The notes under the pieces were generated by a model. That model was not told the origin of the DNA. It made no database searches and was given only the letters and a program-made list of their open reading frames with translations. Position numbers and translations under genes: made by a program. This document shows positions 21,576 through 33,803 of a stretch of DNA of 64,000 nt, piece by piece (within the stretch, counting starts at the first letter, position 1; each line of letters opens with the position of its first letter). This stretch comes from Rusavskia elegans (Eukaryota; Ascomycota; Lecanoromycetes; Teloschistales; Teloschistaceae): NCBI GenBank assembly GCA_011316305.1, contig SAUG01000063.1, forward strand, positions 487,021 to 551,020, read 5' to 3'.

Positions 21576-22958
21576 GAGGCCCAATCGCTGAGGTGGGTCG
21601 GTTTGATGTGTGGCTCTGAATCGAAGAAGTGATCCCGCAATCCGAATCGTCAAGAGAGAGCTTCAGGGAGGGCGCAGTGAATGTGGGGAGCGGGCCAACG
21701 GTGGAATATGGTTATCAGTGGTCTGGGGAAGATAGAAGTAAGTGGTGGTGACATGGTGGCGGCGGAAGGGGCTAAGGAGTCATGAAAGTCCATTATGGCG
21801 CGAACAGAGTAGTAGTGATCCCACCAGCACGAGCACGTCGCGGAGCATGATGAAGCTGGTGCTGTTTCATGGTGCGAATCAACTCATGCAAGCCTCCCCT
21901 CCTAAGCTCTTTTCGAGTGACGTGCTAACCTGATCTCGGCCCTGAACCGAGACGACGCAGAAAGGAGGCCGCATCTGGACGGAAGCCGCAGATGATTGGA
22001 TCGCACATATCAGATGATTTCCTAAAGGGACCGTCTTGCATGATCCGCGTTAGCCACTTACATAACGTATTCGTACGAATAGAATTGCTTCGTCGTGGTG
22101 TGATAACCATCCGGATACTACTTTAAGGTACGGAATGATAGCTGCGAGCTGGTAAGCATGCCTCGCTGATACCTTCCATCTTCCCGCACTCTTGGTATTC
22201 TGTATGGAATAGAAGGGATCCGGGAGACGCTCTTCCATGTTGGCTTTCACATTCTGGATTTGGAGCACCGAAACAGCTGGGAGAGGACATGCAGAACCAC
22301 TACAATGACCAACATCGTGCACCGCCCGTGGGGAGTCCATCTCAAGTGATCCGGAGACAGAGACTGGGTGACCATCAGCAATACATAGTTTCTGATATCC
22401 ACTGCCTGCATACCATGTACTCCACATAGATTATGCATCCTGCAGTGTCCAAGTGTAATGAAAAGTCTGTCGGGCTGAAAAAGGCACGGGTCAATCTCTG
22501 AATACACCTCTACGAACTCTATCTGTTGCTCAACGCCAAATGAGTGTGGTCGCTGCGATTGCAGCTGCAATAACATGCATGAAAATGGACAAATGTTGCA
22601 AATTTGATGCGTACAGTATTCTTCCTGATCCCTGCCACCGAGACCCGATGTCGCTGCTTGCTTGTCTGTCACTCTGGCCTTATCGGACACAGCCAGGGCT
22701 CTCGCGGAAGATATGGGCACCTGATCATTTCTTCTCATGGTCGACATATGCCTCCTCCACCGTGAGGCTGATGCTTCCTCGACCCGTTGGGGGGACTGGT
22801 GAATCTTGCGAGGCTACCCATGGCAGTCACCGAGTCGCATACCCCTTCTGAGGCGTATTGATTGCGGGAGCACAGGCCCACAGATGAGCTGGATGATTTT
22901 TCAGAGTCTGAATGCATCAAAGGATTCACTTCGGTTCCGGAATGCTGACGTTGGGAAG
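21576..22958. other. Intergenic region between the PRXL2-like gene and UPF1
   Basis: This 1.4 kb stretch holds the promoter of the PRXL2-like gene and the 3' end of UPF1. The open frame at 22247-22747 (minus) and smaller ones have no recognisable domain. I see no gene, RNA or repeat. Confidence 0.4.
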
Positions 22959-25900
22959 TCAATCGTAATTGCCCAGGCCATCCTCACTGATGGGCATCCG
23001 GCTACTCGCCGTGCTCCCGCCGAACGTGGAGTCGCCTCGCCCGCCGGATTCGACGTAACGTTTCAGACGATCCGACTGGCTGAAACTGGTCTGTTTGGCG
23101 TCGTTGATGCTGAGTCCACCAAGACTCACCCCTCCTTGGCCAACGGATCTGCCATCTATCGTGCTCGCACCATTGATGTCGGACTCCGTGGCGGCCACAG
23201 AATCGCCCGCAACGCTCTCTGTGCCCGCTCGACTCTTCCCACCGTTAGCCCGACGAGCTCCGTTGAGTGCCGGCCAAGTATCCTGGAACCCCGAGAACAT
23301 TGGAGGATACGCTGCAGGAACACCTACACCTCCAATGGCTGAGGAGTGCACCGAGGAGACGTCATCCGGTATGTAGCCAACCATAGATCCGCCATCATGG
23401 TAGTCAGGACGGGCATTGCGTCCGTTGGCCAAACCATTGGCCATGTCCGACGCACGCTGATAAGACATTTGATAGCGCTGAGGGCCTCGATATGTCTGTT
23501 TCGGTCGGCTGAACTGCAGCAAAGATATTTGGAGATTCGACAGGGGACCTTCGACCAGGCAGTTGCGCTCTTTGAAGTGCAAGAGAAGATAGTGCCACAA
23601 AGGATGCTTCGAAAGGACCTTTGGGTTTCCCAGGATCACGCAGCCATATTTAGCTCTTGTCAATGCGACGTTGAGACGTCGGGGGTCGCTCAAGAAGCCA
23701 ATGCCTTGGTGGTCGTTGGAGCGAACACACGACAGCACGATGAAGTCTTTCTCCCGTCCTTGGAATGCATCCACGGACGCAACTTCTATTTCTTTGTAGT
23801 TTTCTTTCTTAAAAGTTCCATTCGTTTGCATGGAACTAACGACATAGCTTCGTTGACCTTCATATGGTGTGATAATACCAATATCACCAGGTTGTACACC
23901 AGCTTTGAAGAAGCGAGTGATGATCTTCTCAACGTTTGACGCTTCTGTTCGATTGAGATACGAGGTTCCCGAAGCTGAGATTTCTTCATTGCCGAGATTG
24001 GACCAGAACATCATAGGAGCATCTCTGACCGGCCAAGGAAAATCGACGTCAGGTCGGAGACGTTGTTGCATAGTGACACCATTTTGCAGCGAACCCTCGT
24101 AGAACATGTTGGAAGGAAATTCCGATAGACATGGATGCATGCGATATTGCACGTTCAGGCGGATGGGGGCACAGCCTAGAATGACCAGGCGCTCAAACAG
24201 AGACTGATTGAGACCCGCCTTTGCCGCTTTCTTGTTCATAATGACTGGCCCAAGCTGCTGGTGATCTCCCACGAGAACGACTTGCTTGCATCCGAGAACC
24301 AGAGGGATCATACACTCAGGCTCGGCAGACTGAGTAGATTCATCGATGAGCACGGTGCGGAACTTGGATCTTGAGAGACGTGGATCACCAGCTCCGACAC
24401 AGGTACAGCAAATTACGTCGGCGTTAATCAATATCTCTCGCTCTGCATTCCTAGTGAGCTGCTTGAATTTTTTCTCGTCCTGACTTGATAACTCCCCAAG
24501 TTCACTCTTCAGTTGGTTCAGCTTGACTAGCTCGATGTTGCTGTCGTTCATTCGCACTTGTTCGTGCAGGGACAAGAAACCCACAGGGGACTCCACATCT
24601 TCGCGAGATTTGGCTGTGACTCGAACAGTCTTGAGACCGGTTTTATGAATGCGTTCGCACAGCTGGTCAACGGCGACGTTAGAAGGCGCACAAACTAGGA
24701 TCTGACCACCGTTGATCTTGGCCAGGTGATAAATGATGGTTGCTGAGGTTACAGTTTTACCCGTACCCGGTGGACCTTGAATCAAGCTGAGTGGTTTCTG
24801 GAGCACGCTCTTCACGGCGTGGATTTGACTTCCATTGAGCTCAGGGAGACCAGGTACACTAAATTTCTTCGGTAATTGTGTCTTCATAGGCGCGGCTGCG
24901 ACTTCATGACCCAGGAGCCTGTGGAAGATGTATCCTGACACACTCATCTCGTCGACGGCGAAAGTCTTCATAGCAAGTTGCATCCGATCGAAAGAGGTCG
25001 CCTTCCACACATAATCGGCAGTGAAGTTATGTGTACACTCGGTTGGCACTGACTTATGGTCGCCTTTGGCACGTAACTCGATAGTAACCTCATCGGATTG
25101 ATTGTTCGGGATCTTAATAACGTAACCCACGCCCTCCCACTGAGAGCGAAGTTCTCCAGTGTATTTGATGCGCATTTCGTCACCAACGGCAAGTTTGACA
25201 TCTCCTAATTCAAGCTTCGGCAGAACGAAGCTGGCAAGGTGCTTGTTGTTCAGACCATAGTCCCAACGAACGATCAAATTGTCTTGCGACTGGGACTCTT
25301 TTAGCTTCCGGTCGTAATCCGCCTCAATCTTGACCAAAGGTCCGAAAACATTTTGATACTGGTACGCATCATCGTAATGCAGCAGCACAGGGGCCGGTTC
25401 GTCATCGACTCCGGCGCCTTTCTCAAGATCGGCGATCGTGGCCGCAGCGTTCTCCTTCCACATCTCTTCTAATTTGGCGATCATCTGAGGACTCAGGTGT
25501 CTGGCCCGTAACTGCTCCTGATCCGACGGCGACGACACAAGCCACGGTAAGAACGAGCGATCTTCAATTAGCGGCTGCCACTTCGAAATATCCCAATTCA
25601 TATCTTTGGATGAAGGCATCGAGGCGCAAGGCTGCCGGCAAAGAAGGACAACGACCGTGTCTGATCGAGCGGGGATGAAGCCTAGGAGAAAAACGTTCTT
25701 GGTGCCACAGTTGTAGCATTCCAGCACTGTGTCGCCCAGCGAAGAACTCGGATGAAGCTGTACCTCCTTGTGGCGAGCGCGCACTAGGTGGTTCACGATA
25801 TGGGAGGATGAGGTATTTCCTCGAGCGCTACAGAACCACTTGCTGCATGCCAGGCATCTGACGACCGAGCTGGGGTTGTGGATACCGCAATATCTGTAGC

Positions 25901-26250
25901 CGAACGTCAACCAAGTGCGGGCCTCGAGCTTTTACACTGGGCAGTACTCACGCGCAAGCATGTGGGGGAAGCTCCTTCTCCTCCTCAGCGCCGCTGATTT
26001 GTTTTCCATTGGCACCATCCACGGGCATACTAACCATGCTCTCGGTATCGTCGTCATCGAAAGCTTCGGTACGCTCGTCGTCGTCATCATGCCGCCGTCG
26101 ACGGGGCCCGCCAGTCAGATTGCCCGTCCCATATTCTCGGTCGAGGATACTCTCGTCAGCATCGATGGTCGAAAGGTCGTCTCCGGCATTAATAGTAGGC
26201 GCAGAGTCTGAGATCAGATGATTCCCCAGGTGGGTAAAGGCACCCTCCAT
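22959..26250 (-). CDS. upf1: UPF1/NAM7 RNA helicase of nonsense-mediated decay
   Basis: UPF1 is the ATP-dependent SF1 helicase that marks transcripts with premature stops for decay. The model is complement(22959..25893, 25952..26250), 1077 aa. The intron splits the first zinc cluster: exon 1 ends in PPHAC and exon 2 opens with [13 protein letters not shown]. The Cys/His-rich UPF2-binding domain spans about residues 97-190, with [10 protein letters not shown] and LLCRQPCAS. The 1B regulatory beta-barrel follows. Walker A is GPPGTGKT at about 473-480, and the DEST Walker B variant ([12 protein letters not shown]) lies near 614. Later motifs include [37 protein letters not shown] and VALTRAKYG. 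The C-terminus is disordered and Gly/Ser-rich with SQ sites. The ATG at 26250 is the first methionine in frame. The gene is divergent from IMP4. Confidence 0.97.
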
Positions 26251-26611
26251 GGCCTTGGGACGTTGCACTTGATGTGGGCTCAAGCGCCAGGTTAACTTTT
26301 CAAGACCGAGACCATGAAGAGAATTCGAAGCTCCGAAACACTCTTCACGGTTCGATTAATGTAGAGAGATTGTGGGGGTCGTACAACAGAAAAGAAAGTG
26401 ATCGAGGAAAGTAATGAGAAGTCCTTCGGTTTGCATGATGCGACTCAGGTAGCAAAGCGTGGGGCTAGAGTAACAACGGTTTGAGCTTCTTTTCCTCGAA
26501 TTTACCTCCGAAGAAAACCCGAGCCATTTCTTGGATCAACATTTCCCTTGCCCACAAAAACTCATTTGATTAGTATGCCACTCATACCGTGACGATTTGT
26601 TGACGGATGCG
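26251..26611. promoter_or_regulatory. Divergent promoter of UPF1 and IMP4
   Basis: This 361-bp region separates the start codons of two oppositely oriented RNA-metabolism genes and must contain both promoters. No specific factor site is clear to me. A shared promoter may co-express the two genes, but that is inference. Confidence 0.5.
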
Positions 26612-27579
26612 ATGATAGTGAGTTCCCTACCTCGTTTAAGGCGTCTCCAAAAGCCTCTATTCATATAGCATCCGCAAATACTGACATCGACACAAAGCGT
26701 CGGCAAGCCCGTCAACGGCGCGACTACTTGTACCGCCGTGCTCTCCTCCTGCGCGAAGCCGAGACAGCAGAGAAGCGCTCGAAGCTCAAAGCTTCAATCG
26801 CAAGTGGCAAACCCTTAGATCCCTCGATTGCCAATGACAGAACTCTCCGGGAGGACTACAAATTCGACGAAACAGCACCATCTACCCTTGAGGAAAGCAT
26901 CGATGATGAGTACGCCCACCTCTCTGGAATCGTTGATCCTCGCCCGCTTGTCACGACTTCTCGATCGCCATCTACCCGCCTCGGAGCTTTCGCCAAAGAG
27001 ATACGCCTCCTCCTTCCCACCGCGATACGGTTGAACAGAGGAACCCTGATCCTGCCGAACCTCGTCCAAAGCGCCAACTCTAGCGGGCTTACAGATCTGA
27101 TTCTCCTTCACGAACATCGTGGAACGCCTACCGCTTTAACTATCAGCCATCTCCCTCATGGGCCTACGGCATCCTTCTCGCTACATAATGTCCTTTTGAG
27201 GCATGATCTGCCTTCACCATCTCGCGGCACAGTCTCAGAATCGTATCCACATCTCATCTTCGAGAACTTCACCACTCCACTTGGAAAGCGCATCGTCCAA
27301 ATTCTCAAACATCTCTTTCCACCTCGAGAAGCCGTGACCAGCAACCAAAAGGTTGGCAGTCGAATTGTGACATTCAAAAATATCGAGGACAGTGTCGAGG
27401 TACGGCATCACGTTTTTGTGAGAACAGGATATCAGAGTGTAGAGCTGGCAGAGGTAGGCCCGAGGATGACGATGAGGTGCTTCGAGATCCGAGGAGGAAC
27501 CATCGAAAGTAAGGCTGGTGATACCGAATGGGCGCTCAACCAGTACACCAGAACAGCGAAGAAGAAGGATTATCTGTGA
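26612..27579 (+). CDS. imp4: U3 snoRNP protein IMP4 (Brix domain)
   Basis: IMP4 is part of the small-subunit processome and helps pair U3 snoRNA with pre-18S rRNA. The model is join(26612..26617, 26698..27579), 295 aa. The first coding exon is only six bases (ATG ATA), then an 80-nt intron. Splicing gives the conserved start MIRRQARQRRDYLYRRALLL. The Brix domain covers about residues 85-270, with LPTAIRLNRGTLILPNLVQ, TDLILLHEHRGTPTALTISH, PHLIFENFTTPLGKRIVQIL and RTGYQSVELAEVGPRMTMRC. The C-terminus (WALNQYTRTAKKKDYL) matches family ends. The tiny first exon is inferred because it restores the conserved N-terminus. Confidence 0.93.
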
Positions 27580-29745
27580 TGAAAACAGGATATGCCGTTG
27601 GCCGAAGATCGAAACCATGGAAGTCCCGTCTAATCCAGTTTCACATTTCCCCGGACTCTGCTCCCCAAAAGCGAAGCTTCTTCTACTTTTGCGCCAAAGC
27701 GACCTGGACACTTGTGTATGGCGGTCCATGGATCATGGTCAGACCTATGTCATTCTGAAGTATCAAGACCTAGCGGAATCTATCCTACCACCGAGACTCC
27801 CACAGTTTTGGAAAGCCAGCAGAAGAAGCTGAGAAGCAGGATCACAACGATTTATAGGTGCCGCTTTGCGCGACACCGCAACCGAGAGATGCTGGCTTTC
27901 TTCCATGTCAGTCCTCATACCAATTTAATCAACCCTACAACCCTCGACTCGGTAGGAAGATGCTCTTTCGGCCATCTAGATTGATGGTCTATCGTGAGAG
28001 ATCCAAATGCACTTGCTGTGTACGGAAAGGGAAGTTTGGTATGGGACACGACTGCACGAAGATGATTCGGAAGTTTAGATCATGACCGAGAAATAATATG
28101 TTCGAGGCCAATACCGAGAAATGTGAGAAGTCCGAGCCGTTGATTTATGGGGAATGACTATTTCTGATCGCTTTGGATGTCCTGCATAACACATCCTAAA
28201 CCGAATTAATGGCGAAAGAAAACCTGAGTGTTACGGTTGCTCACTGGCTGGGTTCTTATCATATCGGCAGACGCTAACCTAGAGTGGTTAGCGTCATAGG
28301 GCCAGCCCTATCGCCTATATCATGCCTCCTCCACCTAGACCTCCATGACTGGATGTTGGAGTAGCTGGAACGGAACTAGCGGTGACTGTATCAACAATGT
28401 ATGTTATTTAGCTTGGATTAAACGATATTATCCTTACCACTAATTGTCATCCTTATGACAAATTAACCTTGCCCTTATACATGACGGAGTGCCTTAGCAG
28501 CGTCCGGGCAATCTTATCATAATTGAGTGTATCTGATGTACTTTCATCCCTTCATTATTCAATAGAGGATCGAAATCCGGCACGACATGACTCCACGATT
28601 TGCCAGATTGGGACAATTAGCACGCGAGCAAACTGCTAGTTCGTCACAACATACGTCAGCCAAGATAACGATCCAGGAACGAAAGAAAGCCGACGGAAAA
28701 TACACCCCCTCTCACTCTGAAGCTGGCATCCGCTTGTGATCTCACGTCTGATCGTCTCCTGCTTATCCAATGGGGTGGCATACAGTATATTTATGGCTTT
28801 TGCATATACGGCGGTCACGATCTTCTTCAGGGTTGTTTAATAACCAGTGGTCGCTACTGACGGGCGAACAGCTATCATGTTGCCTGTTCGCTCCTTCTAC
28901 TGTCCAAGGGCAGAAATATGTTACAAAAGGGGTTCTTCGTCGAAAGCTCAAGGTGTATGGTGAGTGCCAAATGGGCCTACCAAGTTGTGCACGGAACCTG
29001 GGCCACATGGTCCAACTGAGCCTGGCTTGCGGCGAGTTCATCAACCCTACAATTAGCTTCCGCACCAAGCGAGCTGCTCAATCCACCGATATGAATCGTC
29101 GTTACCACAATTGCGACTGCCTACCAGCGCCATTTCTAGCATCGTCGACACGTCGACGTACAAGGGCTCCTTCCGACATCTTTGCATATTCACGTCTCCA
29201 GACGAGCAGAACTCATGATTCTCATCGACCATGGCCACGAGCATACCACGACCAAAGGGTATTCGTTGGTCGATGGATGATATCACTCGATGATCGCCAA
29301 GGGAACAGGCTAAAAGTAATTTAGGTAGCCATGGCGCGGAAAGGCAGACTAGACAGCCCTCGATAGACAAAGCGAGTAGTGAACGGCATACAATAATCTC
29401 CAGGGAAGGTCAAGCTCCACACCTAGCTTAGATCTATCCAGGAGTTATCTGGTAGTCCCAATGGCAAAGTAATACCGGCGGGTTGCGCCCAAAGAGCTAA
29501 GGTGAGCTCGGTATCAGACAGGGTACTCTCCTCTGATAATAAGTACGGTCCTTGCTTTTTCGATCCGTTATTGACCGTTTCGTCACCCTTCACCCATGTT
29601 GTTACAACCTGGAGCTTGTCTATGCTCACTTGCGATTCCATCCAACTAAGACCGCCCTTCCAGCTGGATCGTCTCTATCGCCTCATAATCTTCCCTTCCC
29701 TTTGTTCTCTACCAGCCTGTCCCCCAAAAGCTGTTACTTGCTGCA
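27580..29745. other. Gene desert upstream of the amino-acid permease
   Basis: This 2.2 kb AT-rich stretch has open frames on both strands (for example 28770-29324 plus and 29053-29370 minus), but none has recognisable content. Two abutting hairpins occur at 28270-28311. The proximal part should carry the permease promoter. It may be decayed repeat sequence. Confidence 0.4.
28270..28311. repeat. Two abutting perfect inverted repeats
   Basis: The first hairpin has 10-bp arms GACGCTAACC and GGTTAGCGTC around a 6-nt loop (28270-28295). It is followed directly by ATAGGGC-CA-GCCCTAT, 7-bp arms with a 2-nt loop (28296-28311). Both are perfect. They lie in non-coding DNA, so this may be a structured RNA, a transposon end or a recombination relic; none can be chosen from sequence alone. 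Confidence 0.6.
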
Positions 29746-31581
29746 ATGGGTTACAAGATGGAGAAAGGAGCCTATCTCGGAGACATGTCAAGCAATGACT
29801 CGCCAACATACGACGACTCTTCGAGAGAGAGCTCTTCGAGGATCGTTGAAGAGAAGGGTATTGGGCTTGGGGAAGCGGCGGATATGTATGGCGACTTGGG
29901 GTCGGCCGAAGAGTATGGATATGTGACCAGGGGACTAAAGTCCCGCCATATACAATTCATAGCTCTGGGAGGGACCATTGGAACTGGTCTCTTCTTGGGT
30001 ATTGGCCGTGCCTTTACCCAGGCGGGTCCTTTAAGTCTCCTTCTGGGATATAGCTTCACAGGGGTCGCTGTATATGCAATGGTACATCTCTCGACTCATC
30101 TCCTTGGATCCGAAACGTTTGCTGATGCAATTCCTCGCAGATCATGTCCCTCGGCGAAATGGCAACATGGCTTCCACTACCCGGAGCAATACCGCAATTC
30201 TGCACTCGGTACGTTGATGGGGCTATGGGCTTTGCGGTCGGTTGGAACAACTGGTACCAATCATCGATAACCGTATGTGCGGAGATTGCGGCGGCCACCC
30301 TGATCATTCAGTACTGGAACGGAGCCCAAGATATCAATATTGCCGCATGGATCTCCCTTATTATTGTACTCGTGGTATTTTTGAACATCTCCGCTGTTTC
30401 CATCTACGGCGAAGCAGAGTTCATATTCGCAAGTATCAAAATTATCACCATCGTCGGATTCGTCATTTTTGCCTTCATCATCGACCTCGGTGGAGGGCCT
30501 ACCCACGATCGTCTTGGATTTCGATACTGGAACAGCCCAGGAGCCATGAAAGCATACAAAGCGACTGGCTCAACCGGTCGTTTCCTGGGCCTCTTCTCAG
30601 TGTTAGTCAATGCAGCTTTCTCTTACGGCGGTGTGGAGTTCGTGGCGGTTGCTGCGGGCGAGGCCGAGAATCCACGACACAACATCCCAAAAGCTGTCCG
30701 TCGTGTTTTTTGGCGTATCCTGTTCTTTTACGTCTTGGGGTCGCTCGCCATCGGGGTACTCATCCCTTACAATGAGCCCCTTTTAGTGGGCGCTATCGAA
30801 GATGGTGCCCCTGGAGGTGCTGCCTCGCCTTGGGTCATCGCTGTTTACAGAGCGGGTGTGCCAGTCCTACCGTCGATAATCAACGCGGTCATTCTCACAT
30901 CTGCCTCATCTTCTGCCAACGCACATATATATATTGGATCCCGATACTTGTACGCCCTAGCCCAGAGTGGACAGGCGCCACAATTTCTCTTGAAATGCTC
31001 CAAAAGGTATTTTCTTCCCCATTCGAATCTTTGCTCTGAGTACGATATGCTGATATTGCTACGATAGAGGTGTTCCGTACTTTTGCGTCGCCATCACTGC
31101 ATCCATCTCCCTTCTTACCTACATGTCTTGCACATCCGGCGCAGAGATCGTCTTCCAGTGGTTCCAAGATATCGTCGCAATCTCCACTCTGATTACCTGG
31201 ATGAGCGTCTCCATCGCCTACATCAGATTCCACGCCGCGCTCAAGACCCAAGGGATCGATCGCAGAACCCTCGTCTTCAGATCGCACTTCCAACCCTACA
31301 CAGCCTACTTCTCCATCTGCTTCTTCGGCATGATCGCCTTCTTCAACGGGTTTCACACCTTCGGTCCCTTCGACATCCATGGGTTCGTCACAGCTTACGT
31401 TGGCATCCCCATCTATTTCGCCCTTTACGCATTCTGGAAGATCTTCAAGGGGACGAAACTCGTCAAGGCGCACGAGGCAGATATCCATACCGGTAAGGCT
31501 GCGATGGATGCTGCGGATGCTCATTGGCCACCGAGAGTGGCGAGGAATTGGGTCGAAAGGGTTTGGTTCTGGATTGCGTGA
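29746..31581 (+). CDS. Amino-acid permease (YAT / AAT family)
   Basis: This is a plasma-membrane amino-acid/proton symporter. The model is join(29746..30081, 30141..31006, 31068..31581), 571 aa. The introns are GT-AG and frame-consistent. An acidic cytosolic N-terminus precedes the signature GTIGTGLFLGIGRAFTQAGP in helix 1. The second segment, SLGEMATWLPLPGAI, is conserved. About twelve hydrophobic segments are seen, including YGGVEFVAVAAGEAENPR, the conserved E-A-x-N-P-R region of the family. The C-terminal tail is short and ends in VWFWIA. Related yeast proteins are Dip5, Agp1 and Gap1; substrate cannot be told from sequence. Nitrogen control is usual for the family but was not shown here. 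Confidence 0.93.
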
Positions 31582-32361
31582 GATAGGTACATGTTATCTG
31601 GAGATGGGTTCCGATTTAGCCTGGCGTCGTGGGCGAATATGGAGCCTTGAGAAGCGTGGTACCTTTAGTCTATGTAAAGCCGTGCTTATTCATGCATCCT
31701 GCTACCATGTGAGTGACCTCATGGCAAGCTGTAGTGCTCCTCGTGACTCTTGGAAGGCCGATGTGATCATAACAAACTCTAGCGGGCTATGGTAAGGTAT
31801 GAAGACTTGGACGAAATGCCGCTTATCTTAGAGATAACAGTCCTGGCAAACCCAGGTGGCGCGACTTGGTGCGAGAGTAATAAATAATAGATCGAGTTGA
31901 GTCCAAGGGTGAGTTTTTCATTAACACAGGCGTTGAAGGTGGGGAAAAGCGAAAATATTGTGTGCTGGTGATGATAAGGTGAACAGGCGAAATCTCGTTT
32001 GGTTGCAATTGAAAATGGTGTTTTGCATGAATTTTTTGATGATATTGGTGTGTTAGGTGAGACGGTCGTTCATTATTACTACTCTTTTACAGCGTTTCTT
32101 AAGCTCACATAGATGAGATGGCAAGCCAAGGGGCTGTTAAAAATACAAGGGATGTGATTATGGAAGGATGTAGGACGCTGGCAAGTGGGTTGACTACCTA
32201 AGAAAAAATGACTGCAATGGCATGAATATCGGTTTGTCTTGGGTAGCATACACATGGGGAGGACGAGATGTTATATATTTCCGTAGAGCATGTCGAGGTC
32301 ATTAGATAGCCTAACAGCTTTCCTCCGCCATCACCGAAAGATGCTATACCATGTCTTTGAA
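31582..32361. other. Convergent 3' region
   Basis: This 0.8 kb stretch lies between the permease stop and the stop of the BRCT-WGR gene. It should hold two converging 3' UTRs. It is AT-rich, with no supported gene or repeat. Confidence 0.5.
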
Positions 32362-33497
32362 TCACCGAGGGAAGCCTTCATCCACCATAAACCCCACCGG
32401 CTCCCCCGTTTTCGGTCGAGCATACACAAAGGCATCCTCATCATCGATCTTCCCCTTCAGACGATCATTCCAATCCAGTTTCGTTTTGTCCTGGAATGCT
32501 TTCTCGAAGGCAGCCCAAGCCGTGAACCAGTTGCAACGCTTATTGGTGAGGTAGGTTGTTTCTGGCAGCTTGCCTGGTGCGTGGTGGATTAGGAGGCAGG
32601 TGTAGCCTTTGGGCATTTCATGGGTTGAGCAGAGCTGTGGGGGAGGTGAGTTGGAGATTGGGACGTGAGGATGGTGCAAGGGGAGATCATTTGAATATGA
32701 TAAACACCACGCGAGGTAGGGGAAAGGGGACGGAGGGGCGGCTTACTTTGAGGATGCAGCGTTCGGAGGTGTTTCGAAGGACGTCGAGACGGACGAGGAT
32801 GATGTTGTAAGCGAAGCCGGTGAAGTCACGATGGATCTGATACCGGTCTATTGAGAAGAACATGCCGTCAGGGGTTCAGGGGTACAATATTGCGGTGGTG
32901 GGTATAAGGGGGCTGGCTCTACTCACCGCTGAAAAGCAATTTCTCGAGTTCTTGGCATTCTTTCTCGAAGGCTTCGACTGTGGATGTTAGAAAGTATCGA
33001 GATTGCAGGCGCTTGACTGACGCTCTCGCTGAACCGTGACCTCTTTCACAAGCCTTCTTAGCTTTTTCTGCCTCTTCTCACTTTTGATGGCTGATTCGAT
33101 GAGGTACTCTCCTTGTGTGGGCTTCAGAAACCCCGCTATATTGGAGTCTGAGAAATAGTGATCAGACTGTTTCCGTTTCGCAACGGGCACGGGCGAAGGA
33201 GCCGACCTTCGAACCAATCCAGCGATACGATTGGGATGTTCCCAAATCGTGCCACTCGGACTGGACATCGCATTAACAAAGGTTTACACGGGATTTCCAC
33301 AGGAATGAATTACCCATGCCAACATTATGTTTGTAAGCCTCCTTGGTGCAAATTAGGTGGGTAGCTTGATCGGTGACCCTGCTAGACCAGATGCCCCCCC
33401 GCCTTTCAACCCATTTTTGCAGGACTGGGTGGCTACGCAAAGGGCCAAAGTTCCCGGTAGCAGCGATTGTGAGCCCGTTGAATAAGTGCCTGCCCAT
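32362..33497 (-). CDS. BRCT-WGR domain protein, PARP-like without catalytic domain
   Basis: The model has six exons: complement(32362..32631, 32747..32847, 32927..32977, 33022..33147, 33207..33260, 33314..33497), 261 aa. Every junction is GT-AG and in frame. Residues 1-85 form a BRCT domain (LFNGLTIAATGNFGPLRSHP, GGIWSSRVTDQATHLICT, IPIVSLDWFEDS with its conserved tryptophan). A lysine-rich helix follows. A WGR-type domain makes up the C-terminal half (FTGFAYNIILVRLDVL, KRCNWFTAWAAFEKAFQDKT, LDWNDRL). Fungal PARP homologues such as Aspergillus PrpA carry BRCT and WGR before the PARP regulatory and catalytic domains; here the protein stops after WGR. A role in DNA-damage or nucleic-acid binding is inference. 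No catalytic domain follows on this strand downstream. Confidence 0.85.
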
Positions 33498-33803
33498 GCT
33501 GTGGAGATTACAGTTGTATACAAAGGACTGACAAGAGCATCGTTCGTGGTGTCAAGATGAGTGAACTTAAGATGAGTATCAAAGACAGCCGGCAAGCAGT
33601 CCACGAAACCCTGAATGGGAGAAACTCAAAGACTGATCGTAAGGCTGCACCCCGTCATACAAGTTGAAGGATCGACGCTTTTCGATCAACGGCATGAATA
33701 ACTTGCAAAGAGAAAATGAGAGACACTTGTATTGGTGGAGGAAGCTAGTATATTTGAGTTTCTGATATATGAGTGAGACAAGGTGGGTGAGAGGAGAATG
33801 AAA
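33498..33803. other. Spacer between trpC and the BRCT-WGR gene
   Basis: This 306-bp stretch holds the trpC 3' end and the promoter of the downstream minus-strand gene. No further feature is seen. Confidence 0.5.

Noticed and set aside
28770..29324. 184-codon frame in the gene desert before the permease
   Set aside because: Composition is not protein-like (many Arg, Ser, His without pattern), the antisense is also open, and no splice-supported extension was found.
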